From Vitreoscilla sp. (GTDB lineage: Bacteria; Pseudomonadota; Gammaproteobacteria; Burkholderiales; Neisseriaceae), in contig JASLFS010000017.1 in NCBI GenBank assembly GCA_030150505.1, positions 1-64,000 on the forward strand: a stretch of DNA of 64,000 nt. Direction: 5' to 3'. The notes under the pieces were generated by a model, which had not been told where the DNA came from, made no database searches, and saw only the letters and a program-made list of their open reading frames with translations. Shown here one piece after another: positions 8,581 through 16,847 of the stretch (position 1 is the stretch's first letter; each line of letters opens with the position of its first letter). A program made the position numbers and the translations under genes.

Positions 8581-9747
8581 TTAGGCTTTAACAGCAGCAA
8601 CAATTTTCTCAGCTGCGTCAGCCAAACCTTCAGCAGGAGTCAATTTCAAACCTGATTCAGACAAGATTTTCGCACCCAATTCTGCGTTGTTACCTTCTAG
8701 ACGAACAACAACAGGAACAGTTACATTCACTTCTTTAACTGCAGCAACAATCGCTTCTGCAATCATGTCGCAACGAACGATACCACCGAAGATATTAATC
8801 AAAACACCTTGTACTGAAGAATCAGCTAAGATTAATTTGAATGCTTCGATAACACGTTCTTTAGTCGCGCCACCACCAACGTCTAGGAAGTTAGCTGGTT
8901 GGCCGCCGTATAATTTGATGATGTCCATAGTAGCCATCGCCAAGCCAGCGCCGTTAACCATACAGCCAATATTACCTTCCAAAGCAACATAGTTAAGCTC
9001 AAATTCAGAAGCTTTTAATTCACGCTCATTTTCTTGAGAAGTGTCGCGTTGTTCAGCCAAATCTTTGTGACGGTATAAAGCGTTAGAGTCGATACCAATT
9101 TTGCCATCCACTACAGCCAATTCACCGTTTTCACGAACTGCTAATGGGTTTACTTCAAACAAAGCAAAGTCATTTTCAACAAATGCATTGTAAGAACCAA
9201 CCATCAATTTAACAAATGCGCCAACTTGTTTGTCTTTCAAACCCAATTGGAAAGCCAAATCACGAGCTTGGAAAGGTTGCAATCCTACTAGTGGATCAAT
9301 TGTTACTTTTAGAATTTTTTCAGGTGTTTCAGCTGCAACTTGCTCAATTTCAACACCACCTTCAGTAGAAGCCATGAATGTAATGCGACGAGTAGAACGG
9401 TCTACTACGGCGCCAAAATACAATTCACGTTCAACTGGGTACATATCTTCACATACCAACACGCTATGAACTGGTTGACCATCAGCGTCTGTTTGGTAAG
9501 TCACCAAGCGAGTGCCAATTAGGCTTTTAGCTACTTCAGCAGCTTCTTCACGGCTTTTAACAACTTTCACACCACCAGCTTTACCACGGCCACCTGCGTG
9601 AACTTGAGCTTTAACAACAGCAAATTTACCGCCCAATTCATCAAATGCTTTGGCAGCTTCTTCTGGAGTAGAAGCTAAAACGCCACCTTGTACAGGCAAA
9701 CCATAGCTAGCTAGCAATGCTTTCGCTTGATATTCATGTAGATTCAT
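8581..9747 (-). CDS. sucC: Succinyl-CoA synthetase beta subunit (ADP-forming)
   Basis: 388 residues, the standard length. It starts MNLHEYQAKALLASYGLPV with the ATP-grasp domain (KAQVHAGGRGKAGGVK) and ends with the CoA-ligase domain (NIFGGIVRCDMIAEAI). It forms the heterodimeric/tetrameric ligase with SucD in the TCA cycle. There is a 227-bp gap upstream with a palindrome at 9876-9893, so sucCD may have its own promoter. Confidence 0.97.
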   Translation of the reverse strand: MNLHEYQAKALLASYGLPVQGGVLASTPEEAAKAFDELGGKFAVVKAQVHAGGRGKAGGVKVVKSREEAAEVAKSLIGTRLVTYQTDADGQPVHSVLVCEDMYPVERELYFGAVVDRSTRRITFMASTEGGVEIEQVAAETPEKILKVTIDPLVGLQPFQARDLAFQLGLKDKQVGAFVKLMVGSYNAFVENDFALFEVNPLAVRENGELAVVDGKIGIDSNALYRHKDLAEQRDTSQENERELKASEFELNYVALEGNIGCMVNGAGLAMATMDIIKLYGGQPANFLDVGGGATKERVIEAFKLILADSSVQGVLINIFGGIVRCDMIAEAIVAAVKEVNVTVPVVVRLEGNNAELGAKILSESGLKLTPAEGLADAAEKIVAAVKA

Positions 9748-9875
9748 GAGATTTCCTCTAATGATTTAACAATTCACCCTAGTTAAAGTGCTAGGAACTT
9801 TTTTTATCGTTAATACAATGAGCTGGATTAAATTCCAACATAATCATTGCACCGCATTTTTGTTTAACTAATTAA

Positions 9876-9893
9876 TATATCGAACTCGATATA
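9876..9893. promoter_or_regulatory. Palindrome upstream of sucC, candidate operator
   Basis: TATATCGAACTCGATATA: two 8-bp arms with a 2-base spacer, about 130 bp upstream of the sucC start. No T-tract follows, so it is not a terminator. The binding protein is not known. Confidence 0.45.
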
Positions 9894-9974
9894 CTGAACC
9901 AGTAAAACTGTGTAGTAGATGTTATTTCTTGAAATATAGAATATAAACAGAAATAGCACACAATTAACAGATAA

Positions 9975-10262
9975 TTATTTCTGCCAAGGCAGCCACATTT
10001 TACCTAATATATAGAGCACTAATCCTGAAACACCTAACACAAGAAATAACAATCCTTTTTTTCTGGCGTTCGGTGCAAAAGCATAAAACGCCAGAGAGAA
10101 ACTAAAGAACAAGGCAGTCACGACCCATACAAGCTGCTTATCTTTAAAGCGATCTAAGCTGTAGGATTCGGTTAAGACTGTGTACATCTGCCACAATGCA
10201 GCAGCGCTCATCAATAAAATTCCTGATGGTAAAGCAATCAAACCCCATGCTGACAAGCTCAT
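9975..10262 (-). CDS. Small membrane protein in the TCA operon, unknown function
   Basis: 95 residues with three predicted transmembrane helices (about 6-26, 44-63 and 70-88) separated by short charged loops. I do not recognise a named family. It sits 15 bp downstream of lpd and upstream of sucC; a hypothetical gene in this same place is, to my recollection, also present in Neisseria. That conserved context suggests a real gene tied to central metabolism, but no reaction can be assigned. Confidence 0.7.
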   Translation of the reverse strand: MSLSAWGLIALPSGILLMSAAALWQMYTVLTESYSLDRFKDKQLVWVVTALFFSFSLAFYAFAPNARKKGLLFLVLGVSGLVLYILGKMWLPWQK

Positions 10263-10277
10263 TTAGTTTTTTCCTAT

Positions 10278-11708
10278 TTAACCATGCAAAGCACGTTTAT
10301 CAGTAGCCAATGCTGCTTCATGCATAACTTCTGATAAGGTTGGATGAGCATGGGTAATTTGACCAATATCTTCTGCACTAGCAGAGAATTCCATAGCAAC
10401 AACAGCTTCTGAAATTAATTCTGAAACCATTGGACCAATCATATGAACGCCAAGAATACGATCTGTTTCGGCATCAACGAGTACTTTAATGGTACCTTGA
10501 GCTTGGCCTAAGCCTAACGCACGGCCATTGGCTGCAAATCCTGAATTACCTTTTTTGTATTTCACGCCTTCTGCTTTTAATTGCTCTTCAGTTTTACCAA
10601 CCCAAGCAATTTCAGGTGCAGTGTAAATAACTGAAGGAATCATATTAAAATCAATGTGCGGTTTTTGACCTGCAATGCGCTCTGCAACTGCAACGCCTTC
10701 ATGGCTAGCTTTATGCGCAAGCATTGGACCACGCACCACGTCACCAATAGCCCAAACACCTGATAAGTTAGTTTGGCAATTGTCATCAACTGCAATAAAA
10801 CCACGCTCATCTAGTTTCAAGCCAACAGCTTCAGCATTTAAACCTTTTGTGCTAGGAACACGACCAATTGAAATAATCAATTTATCGAAAGTTTCTGTTT
10901 TGGTTTCGCCTTTGTCTTCGTAAGTAACGGTAACGCCTTTTTTGTCGTTAACGATTTCTTTTAAGCTAACACCCAAAACAATTTCTAAACCTTGTTGTTT
11001 AGTGAATACTTTGAATGCTTCTTTGGCAATTTGTTGGTCAGCAGCAGCTAAGAAAGTTGGCGCTGCTTCTAAAATTTTAACGTCAGTACCAACACGTTTC
11101 CATACTGATCCCATTTCAAGACCAATAACGCCAGAACCAATAACACCTAAACGAGCAGGTGCTTCTGTTAAGTTCAATGCGCCTTCATTATCTAGAACAT
11201 TAATATTGTCAATTTCTACCAATGGTAATGGACGTGGTGTACTGCCTGTAGCAACAATAACATTTTTTGCTAATACAGTTTGTTTCTCACCTGCATTATC
11301 AACTTCAATTTTCCACAAGTCGCCTTCTTTACCAACGAAAGAACCAACGCCATGCAAATTAGTGACTTTATTTTTCTTTAACAAAAACTCAATGCCACCA
11401 GTTAATTTAGTAACAATACCGTCTTTGCGTTCAATCATTTTAGCAGCATCAAATTTAGCGCTATCAAATGTAATGCCATGCTCAGCAAAATCATGCTGCA
11501 TTGCATGAAAATGTTCTGATGATTGCAATAAGGCTTTTGATGGAATACAACCAACATTCAAACAAGTACCACCTAAAGCTGGTGCATCACCTGCTTTATT
11601 TTTACCAGCATCAATACACGCAGTCGCAAAACCTAATTGAGCAGCACGAATAGCCGCAACATAGCCGCCAGGGCCAGCACCAATAACTACAACGTCAAAC
11701 TGAGACAT
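10278..11708 (-). CDS. lpd: Dihydrolipoyl dehydrogenase (E3 of 2-oxoglutarate dehydrogenase)
   Basis: 476 residues, normal for E3. FAD motif GAGPGG at 10-15, redox-active pair C49/C54 in GGTCLNVGC, NAD-binding GSGVIGLEMG, and the C-terminal HAHPTLSE with the catalytic His. It reoxidises the dihydrolipoyl groups on SucB and passes electrons to NAD+. It has no attached lipoyl domain. In the operon it is separated from sucB by a permease gene, which is unusual compared with a contiguous sucA-sucB-lpd. A second Lpd-like protein is encoded at 43.7 kb. Confidence 0.96.
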   Translation of the reverse strand: MSQFDVVVIGAGPGGYVAAIRAAQLGFATACIDAGKNKAGDAPALGGTCLNVGCIPSKALLQSSEHFHAMQHDFAEHGITFDSAKFDAAKMIERKDGIVTKLTGGIEFLLKKNKVTNLHGVGSFVGKEGDLWKIEVDNAGEKQTVLAKNVIVATGSTPRPLPLVEIDNINVLDNEGALNLTEAPARLGVIGSGVIGLEMGSVWKRVGTDVKILEAAPTFLAAADQQIAKEAFKVFTKQQGLEIVLGVSLKEIVNDKKGVTVTYEDKGETKTETFDKLIISIGRVPSTKGLNAEAVGLKLDERGFIAVDDNCQTNLSGVWAIGDVVRGPMLAHKASHEGVAVAERIAGQKPHIDFNMIPSVIYTAPEIAWVGKTEEQLKAEGVKYKKGNSGFAANGRALGLGQAQGTIKVLVDAETDRILGVHMIGPMVSELISEAVVAMEFSASAEDIGQITHAHPTLSEVMHEAALATDKRALHG

Positions 11709-11732
11709 AATTTTTCCTTTATCAAAAAGGTT

Positions 11733-12494
11733 TTAATTCATAAACGTAAGTGAGGCTTGATAAAAAGCGCGCAATGCCAAAAGCGTCAAAACAACCAATA
11801 TTATATTCTTAAACATTTGCCAAGAAATGTATCGGCGCCAATAAATGCCCAAAAACAATCCCAGCAAGGAAATCACCGTTATTACCGCTATTTGATACCA
11901 AATTAATGCAGGTAAAGCCATCAAGTGTGGATATAAAACAAACAATTGCGTGAGTTTGCTTACCAAGTAGCACAAGTTTGCTGCCTGTGTGATTTCTTTA
12001 CTTGATTGACTACAACTCAGTAAATACATCATCACAAGTGGCGACATGGCATTGGTTGCACCACCAATTAAACCAGCGGCTAAACCAAACCCGATTTGCC
12101 AATGTTGATTGGCTGATAAACACAACCTCCATCGCAACAAACCACTGGCTTGTACCACAAACAGCAAGATAACGCTGCCCATCAAGCATTCCAAATACAC
12201 ACTTGGAATGGTTAACAGGTATTTTGCTCCGACCAAACTACCAACACAGCTGGCAATAGCCAAAGGCATAAATCGCTTTAAAACTCGACCAATTTGTCTA
12301 CCTTGCACCACACTAACAACATTCAAACTCAAGGTGGGCAACAAGGTTAAAACAACGGCTTCAGGTAAGCTATACCACACATTTAAACTAGCCGTGGAAA
12401 TCATGGGAAAACCCATGCCACTGATACCATGCAAAACAGCAGCAATAGCAAATAAGGCAATAATCAGCCCTTCTGAAATGCTTAATATGGCCAT
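11733..12494 (-). CDS. TauE/SafE (TSUP) family membrane permease
   Basis: 253 residues, very hydrophobic, about eight membrane segments in two halves, each starting with a glycine-rich stretch (GISGMGFPM near 24-32; GLIGGATNAMSPLV near 140-153), which is the TSUP signature. Members move sulfonates, sulfite or organic anions; the substrate here is not known. It is inserted between sucB and lpd, 24 bp before lpd, with a hairpin made of two uptake sequences on its upstream side. Position in a 2-oxoglutarate dehydrogenase operon hints at an organic acid substrate, but this is only inference. Confidence 0.82.
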   Translation of the reverse strand: MAILSISEGLIIALFAIAAVLHGISGMGFPMISTASLNVWYSLPEAVVLTLLPTLSLNVVSVVQGRQIGRVLKRFMPLAIASCVGSLVGAKYLLTIPSVYLECLMGSVILLFVVQASGLLRWRLCLSANQHWQIGFGLAAGLIGGATNAMSPLVMMYLLSCSQSSKEITQAANLCYLVSKLTQLFVLYPHLMALPALIWYQIAVITVISLLGLFLGIYWRRYISWQMFKNIILVVLTLLALRAFYQASLTFMN

Positions 12495-12516
12495 CTATCA
12501 AGTCACGTAATCAAAA

Positions 12517-12546
12517 TTCAGGCAGCCTAAAAATAGGCTGCCTGAA
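12517..12546 (-). terminator. Terminator formed by two inverted DNA uptake sequences
   Basis: TTCAGGCAGCCT (12517-12528) and AGGCTGCCTGAA (12535-12546) form a 12-bp perfect stem with a 6-base loop. Both arms are exact copies of the AGGCTGCCTGAA uptake dialect. TTTTGAT follows on the minus strand. It lies 9 bp past the sucB stop and would terminate or attenuate sucB transcription before the TSUP gene. Confidence 0.9.
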
Positions 12547-12554
12547 ACAATGAA

Positions 12555-13739
12555 TTACAAATCTAACAATAAACGAGCTGGATCTTCAATTGCATCTTTA
12601 ATAGCAACTAAAGTTAATACAGCTTCACGACCATCAATAATTCTATGGTCATAAGATAAAGCTAAGTACATCATTGGGCGAACAACAATCTCACCATTTT
12701 CAACCACTGCACGTTCTTTCGTAGCATGCATACCCAAAATCGCAGATTGTGGAGGGTTAATAATTGGAGTTGACATCATTGAACCAAAAGTACCGCCATT
12801 AGTAATACTGAAAGTACCACCTGTTAAATCTTCTAGAGCCAATTTGCCATCTTTTGCTTTTTCAGCATATTCAGCAATTTGACGCTCAATATCAGCCAAA
12901 GACATTTGATCAGCATTACGCAAAATTGGTACAACTAGACCACGTGGGCTACCAATTGCAACGCCAATATCAAAGAAACCATGGTAAACGATATCTTTTC
13001 CATCAATAGATGCATTAACGATTGGGAATTTTTTCAATGCATGAACAGCAGCTTTAACAAAGAAAGACATGAAACCTAATTTCACGCCATGTTCTTTCAT
13101 GAATTTGTCTTTGTATTTGTTACGCAAATCCATTACTGGTTTCATGTTAATTTCATTGAACGTCGTTAAAATTGCATTCTCTTGTTGAGATTGAATTAAA
13201 CGCTCAGCAACACGAGCACGTAAACGTGACATTGGAACACGTTGTTCAGGACGCTCACCAACAGGAATTGCTACAGCAGGAGCCGCTGGCTTAGCAGCAG
13301 CTGGTGTTTTTTGTACATCTTCTTTCAACACACGGCCATCACGACCAGAGCCTTGAATAGATGCAACATCAACACCTTTTTCAGCAGCCAATTTAGCAGC
13401 AGAAGGCATCGCAACACCAGCTTGTGCATTGCTTGCTGGAGCAGCAGCTTCTTGTGTAGAGGCAGCTTCTTGAGCAGGCGCAGCAGCACTTGCTTGAGCA
13501 GCTGTATCAATTTTAGCAATCAATTGACCAGAAACCACAGTAGCACCGTCTTCTTCAACGATTTCTACAATAACACCAGCTTGCGGTGCAGGTAATTCTA
13601 GTACAACTTTATCAGTTTCCAAGTCGATGATATTTTCATCACGAGCAACATACTCACCCACTTTTTTGTTCCAAGTCATCAATGTGGCTTCAGAAACACT
13701 CTCAGGTAGTACTGGAACGGTTACTTCAATAATAGACAT
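12555..13739 (-). CDS. sucB: Dihydrolipoyl succinyltransferase (E2 of 2-oxoglutarate dehydrogenase)
   Basis: 394 residues. One N-terminal lipoyl domain with the modified lysine K44 (ETDKVVLE), an Ala/Pro-rich linker around 78-110, a peripheral-subunit-binding domain (PSAAKLAAEKGVDVASIQGSGRDGRVLKEDV), a second Ala/Pro linker and the catalytic acyltransferase domain ending with the HRIID motif (H365, D369). It transfers the succinyl group to CoA. I use the ATG at 13739 because AGGAGA lies 9 bases upstream and the protein then begins MSIIEVTVPV as in the family; the 10-residue upstream extension is not real. 50 bp after sucA. Confidence 0.96.
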   Translation of the reverse strand: MSIIEVTVPVLPESVSEATLMTWNKKVGEYVARDENIIDLETDKVVLELPAPQAGVIVEIVEEDGATVVSGQLIAKIDTAAQASAAAPAQEAASTQEAAAPASNAQAGVAMPSAAKLAAEKGVDVASIQGSGRDGRVLKEDVQKTPAAAKPAAPAVAIPVGERPEQRVPMSRLRARVAERLIQSQQENAILTTFNEINMKPVMDLRNKYKDKFMKEHGVKLGFMSFFVKAAVHALKKFPIVNASIDGKDIVYHGFFDIGVAIGSPRGLVVPILRNADQMSLADIERQIAEYAEKAKDGKLALEDLTGGTFSITNGGTFGSMMSTPIINPPQSAILGMHATKERAVVENGEIVVRPMMYLALSYDHRIIDGREAVLTLVAIKDAIEDPARLLLDL

Positions 13740-13789
13740 AGGGTTATCTCCTGAAATACCGCCAAGCAATCCGCTTGGCGGGTGGGTTA

Positions 13790-16615
13790 TTACTTAATAG
13801 TTAAAGCGTCGTTAATAAGGTCTTTCAACTGAGCAATATGTTTACTCATATAACCAACAGCTGGAGAAGCGCTTGATGGGCGACCAGCAAATACTACTTT
13901 CTTACCATCCGCCAACTCTTCAATGCGATGACGAATTTGATACCATGCACCTTGATTTTTTGGCTCTTCCTGAGTCCAAACAATCTCAGCAGCATTTGGA
14001 TAACGACTTAATTCAGCAGCAACTGCTTCATATGGGAATGGATACAATTGCTCAACACGAACAATCGCAATTTCCTCTTCTAACTCACGAGCTTTACGTT
14101 CGTTGTAGATGTCGTAGTACACTTGACCAGCACATAGAACAACACGTTTAACTTTTGAGTCATCACGTTTTTCCACGTCACCAATAACGGTACGGAAACC
14201 AGAACCTTCAGTGAAGTCTTCCAATTTGCTCATTGATTCTTTATAACGCAATAAACGTTTAGACATAAATACGATCAATGGCTTACGAACTGGGCGCAAT
14301 ACTTGACGGCGCAACATGTGGAACATTTGTGAAGCTTCAGATGGCATCACCACTTGAATATTATGCTCAGAACACAATTGTAACCAACGCTCTAAACGAC
14401 CAGAAGAGTGCTCAGGACCTTGACCATCATAACCATGAGGCAAGATAACTGTTAAGCCACACAAACGACCCCATTTGGTTTCGCCAGAAGTAATAAACTG
14501 ATCAATTGCCACTTGAGCACCGTTGGCGAAATCACCAAACTGAGCTTCCCAAATAACCAATTGTTCTGGTTCAGCAGATGCAAAACCATATTCATATGCC
14601 AACACAGCTTCTTCATTTAGGATTGAGTCAATCACCATGAAGTTTGCTTGTGTGTCACTCATATTACGCAATGGAACATAAGCACCTTGGTCTTTTTTCT
14701 CACGATTTTGATCATGCAAAACAGCATGGCGATGAGAGAAAGTACCACGACCAGAGTCTTCACCAGAAATACGAACACCATGACCATTAGTTACCAACGC
14801 AGCGTAAGCCAAAGTCTCTGACATACCCCAATCGATTGGTTGTTCACCAGCAGCCATCGCTTTACGAGCTGCCAATACTCTTTTCACAGTATTGTGTAAT
14901 TGGAAGTCATCAGGAACAGTAGTAAAGCTTTCAGCTAAACGAGCTAAATCCTTAGCTGGAAGCGCAGTATCAACTGGTGTATTCCAATGTGTGCCCATGT
15001 AAGGAGTCCAATCAACTGCATGCTTACGCTTATAGTCAGTCAATGTGGTTTGCTCAACATGCTCACCTTTATCAAGAGCAGCACGATAATCGCTAATCAA
15101 AGCATCTGCATCTGCAGCGCTTACCACACCTTCTTTAACTAAACGCTCAGCATAAATGGCTCTTGTACCAGGGTGCTGTGCAATTTTTTTATACATCATT
15201 GGTTGAGTTAGATACGGATCATCACCCTCGTTGTGACCTAATTTACGGTAACAAACAATATCAACTACAACGTCTTTATTAAATTTAAAACGGTAATCTA
15301 ATGCAATTTGCATTACATAACATACTGCTTCTGGATCATCACCATTCGCGTGGAAAATAGGAGCATCCACCATTTTGGCAATATCAGTACAATACAATGT
15401 TGAACGAGTATCACGAGTATCTGATGTTGTGAAACCAATTTGGTTATTCACCACCAAGTGCATTGTGCCGCCAGTCGTGTAACCACGAGTTTGCGACAAG
15501 TTAAATGTACCTTGGTTAACACCTAAGCCAATAAATGCTGAGTCACCATGAATCAATACAGGCAAAACTGCTTGACGGCCATTTTCGCCACGACGACGTT
15601 GACGTGCACGAGTTGAACCTTCTACTACAGGGTTAACAATCTCTAAATGCGATGGGTTAAATGCCAATGAAACATGCACAGGACCATGTTCAGTAGGCAA
15701 ATCAGAGCTAAAGCCCATATGGTACTTAACATCACCACTAGGCAATTGAATGGCTTGTTTACCTTCAAACTCGCTAAATAAATCAGCAGGCGATTTACCT
15801 AAAGTATTCACCAATACGTTCAAACGTCCACGGTGAGCCATGCCGATAATAACTTCTTCAACACCAAATTGCGTTGCATTCTGAATCAAATGATCCATTG
15901 CAGCAATCGTGCTTTCTCCGCCTTCTAATGAGAAACGTTTTTGACCGACATATTTAGTATGCAAATAACGTTCTAATGTTTCCGCAGCAGTTACTTGCTT
16001 AAGAATGCGTTTTCTTTTATCAGTATTGTAACGTGGTGTTGATAAATCTTGCTCAAAGCGCTCTTGAATCCAATGCTTTTCTTCAGAGCGAGTAATGTGC
16101 ATATACTCAACGCCAACCGTACCACAATACGTTTGTTTTAATTTTGCGATAATTTCAGATAATGGCAATTTCAAAGTGCTAGAGAAATTACTGCTAACAC
16201 TGAACTGTGTTGCCATATCTTCTGCAGTTAAACCATGATGTGCAGGATCCAACTCTTCATAGTGCTGGTTTCCCATACGACCTAATGGGTCTAAATTTGC
16301 GTTACGCGAACCTAAAACGCGGTAAGCTGAAATCAAACGCAATACTGCAACTTGTTTTTCCATTTTGCCAAAATCTAATGATTGGCTAGCAGCGTGAACC
16401 ACATTCGGGCGTTTTGCCATCTGAATAAAAGATTCTTGAATTGGCGCATGCGGTACATCACGAGAGGCTCCACCTTCAGAAGCCAATTTATCAAAGTATT
16501 CTTTCCAATTAGCATCAACTGCATTCGGATCTTGTAAGTAAATTTCATACAATTCTTCAATGTAAGGTGCATTTGAACCAAACAAATACGAAAAGTCGAT
16601 TTTTTCTGTCATCAT
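13790..16615 (-). CDS. sucA: 2-Oxoglutarate dehydrogenase E1 component
   Basis: 941 residues, the normal size of thiamine-diphosphate-dependent E1o. It opens with the E1o-specific N-terminal segment (YLFGSNAPYIEELYEIYLQDP) that anchors E1 in the complex. It decarboxylates 2-oxoglutarate and succinylates the SucB lipoyl group. Start ATG at 16615 has AAAGG 8 bases upstream; the adjacent second ATG (16612) is also possible. The 232-bp leader contains a pair of near-identical direct repeats, so sucA probably has its own regulated promoter separate from gltA. Confidence 0.97.
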   Translation of the reverse strand: MMTEKIDFSYLFGSNAPYIEELYEIYLQDPNAVDANWKEYFDKLASEGGASRDVPHAPIQESFIQMAKRPNVVHAASQSLDFGKMEKQVAVLRLISAYRVLGSRNANLDPLGRMGNQHYEELDPAHHGLTAEDMATQFSVSSNFSSTLKLPLSEIIAKLKQTYCGTVGVEYMHITRSEEKHWIQERFEQDLSTPRYNTDKRKRILKQVTAAETLERYLHTKYVGQKRFSLEGGESTIAAMDHLIQNATQFGVEEVIIGMAHRGRLNVLVNTLGKSPADLFSEFEGKQAIQLPSGDVKYHMGFSSDLPTEHGPVHVSLAFNPSHLEIVNPVVEGSTRARQRRRGENGRQAVLPVLIHGDSAFIGLGVNQGTFNLSQTRGYTTGGTMHLVVNNQIGFTTSDTRDTRSTLYCTDIAKMVDAPIFHANGDDPEAVCYVMQIALDYRFKFNKDVVVDIVCYRKLGHNEGDDPYLTQPMMYKKIAQHPGTRAIYAERLVKEGVVSAADADALISDYRAALDKGEHVEQTTLTDYKRKHAVDWTPYMGTHWNTPVDTALPAKDLARLAESFTTVPDDFQLHNTVKRVLAARKAMAAGEQPIDWGMSETLAYAALVTNGHGVRISGEDSGRGTFSHRHAVLHDQNREKKDQGAYVPLRNMSDTQANFMVIDSILNEEAVLAYEYGFASAEPEQLVIWEAQFGDFANGAQVAIDQFITSGETKWGRLCGLTVILPHGYDGQGPEHSSGRLERWLQLCSEHNIQVVMPSEASQMFHMLRRQVLRPVRKPLIVFMSKRLLRYKESMSKLEDFTEGSGFRTVIGDVEKRDDSKVKRVVLCAGQVYYDIYNERKARELEEEIAIVRVEQLYPFPYEAVAAELSRYPNAAEIVWTQEEPKNQGAWYQIRHRIEELADGKKVVFAGRPSSASPAVGYMSKHIAQLKDLINDALTIK

Positions 16616-16705
16616 GGCAATAACCTTTTTAAGGAAATAGGATTGCGAAAAGTGCTTCTCAAATTTTGTTGAAAAATTACTTCAATGTTTATTGTCATTA
16701 AAATA

Positions 16706-16724
16706 GCCTTTCAATAAATTTCAT
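16706..16724. repeat. Direct repeat, copy 1, sucA upstream region
   Basis: GCCTTTCAATAAATTTCAT. Matches copy 2 (16776-16794) at 17 of 19 bases, exactly 70 bp apart, which is close to a whole number of helical turns. Confidence 0.6.
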
Positions 16725-16775
16725 TCTATCTGCTTTATAGATAATTTACTTGAGTTATCTTAAATTTTAATCGCA

Positions 16776-16794
16776 GCTTTTCAATAAATTACAT
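16776..16794. repeat. Direct repeat, copy 2, sucA upstream region
   Basis: GCTTTTCAATAAATTACAT, partner of 16706-16724. Both are upstream of sucA (minus strand) and downstream of gltA; possible tandem regulator sites. Confidence 0.6.
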
Positions 16795-16814
16795 AGGTTA
16801 ATAGTTTTTAATTA

Positions 16815-16836
16815 TCGGGCGACATATGCCGCCCGA
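16815..16836 (-). terminator. GC-rich hairpin after gltA
   Basis: 7-bp stem TCGGGCG/CGCCCGA with an 8-base loop, 12 bases beyond the gltA stop. The following minus-strand sequence is A/T-rich without a clean T-run, so termination may be partial. Confidence 0.55.
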
Positions 16837-16847
16837 ATCATAAAATA

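Noticed and set aside
10942..11508. Long plus-strand frame (188 codons) opposite lpd
   Set aside because: Antisense shadow of a well-conserved gene; the translation has no recognisable domain.
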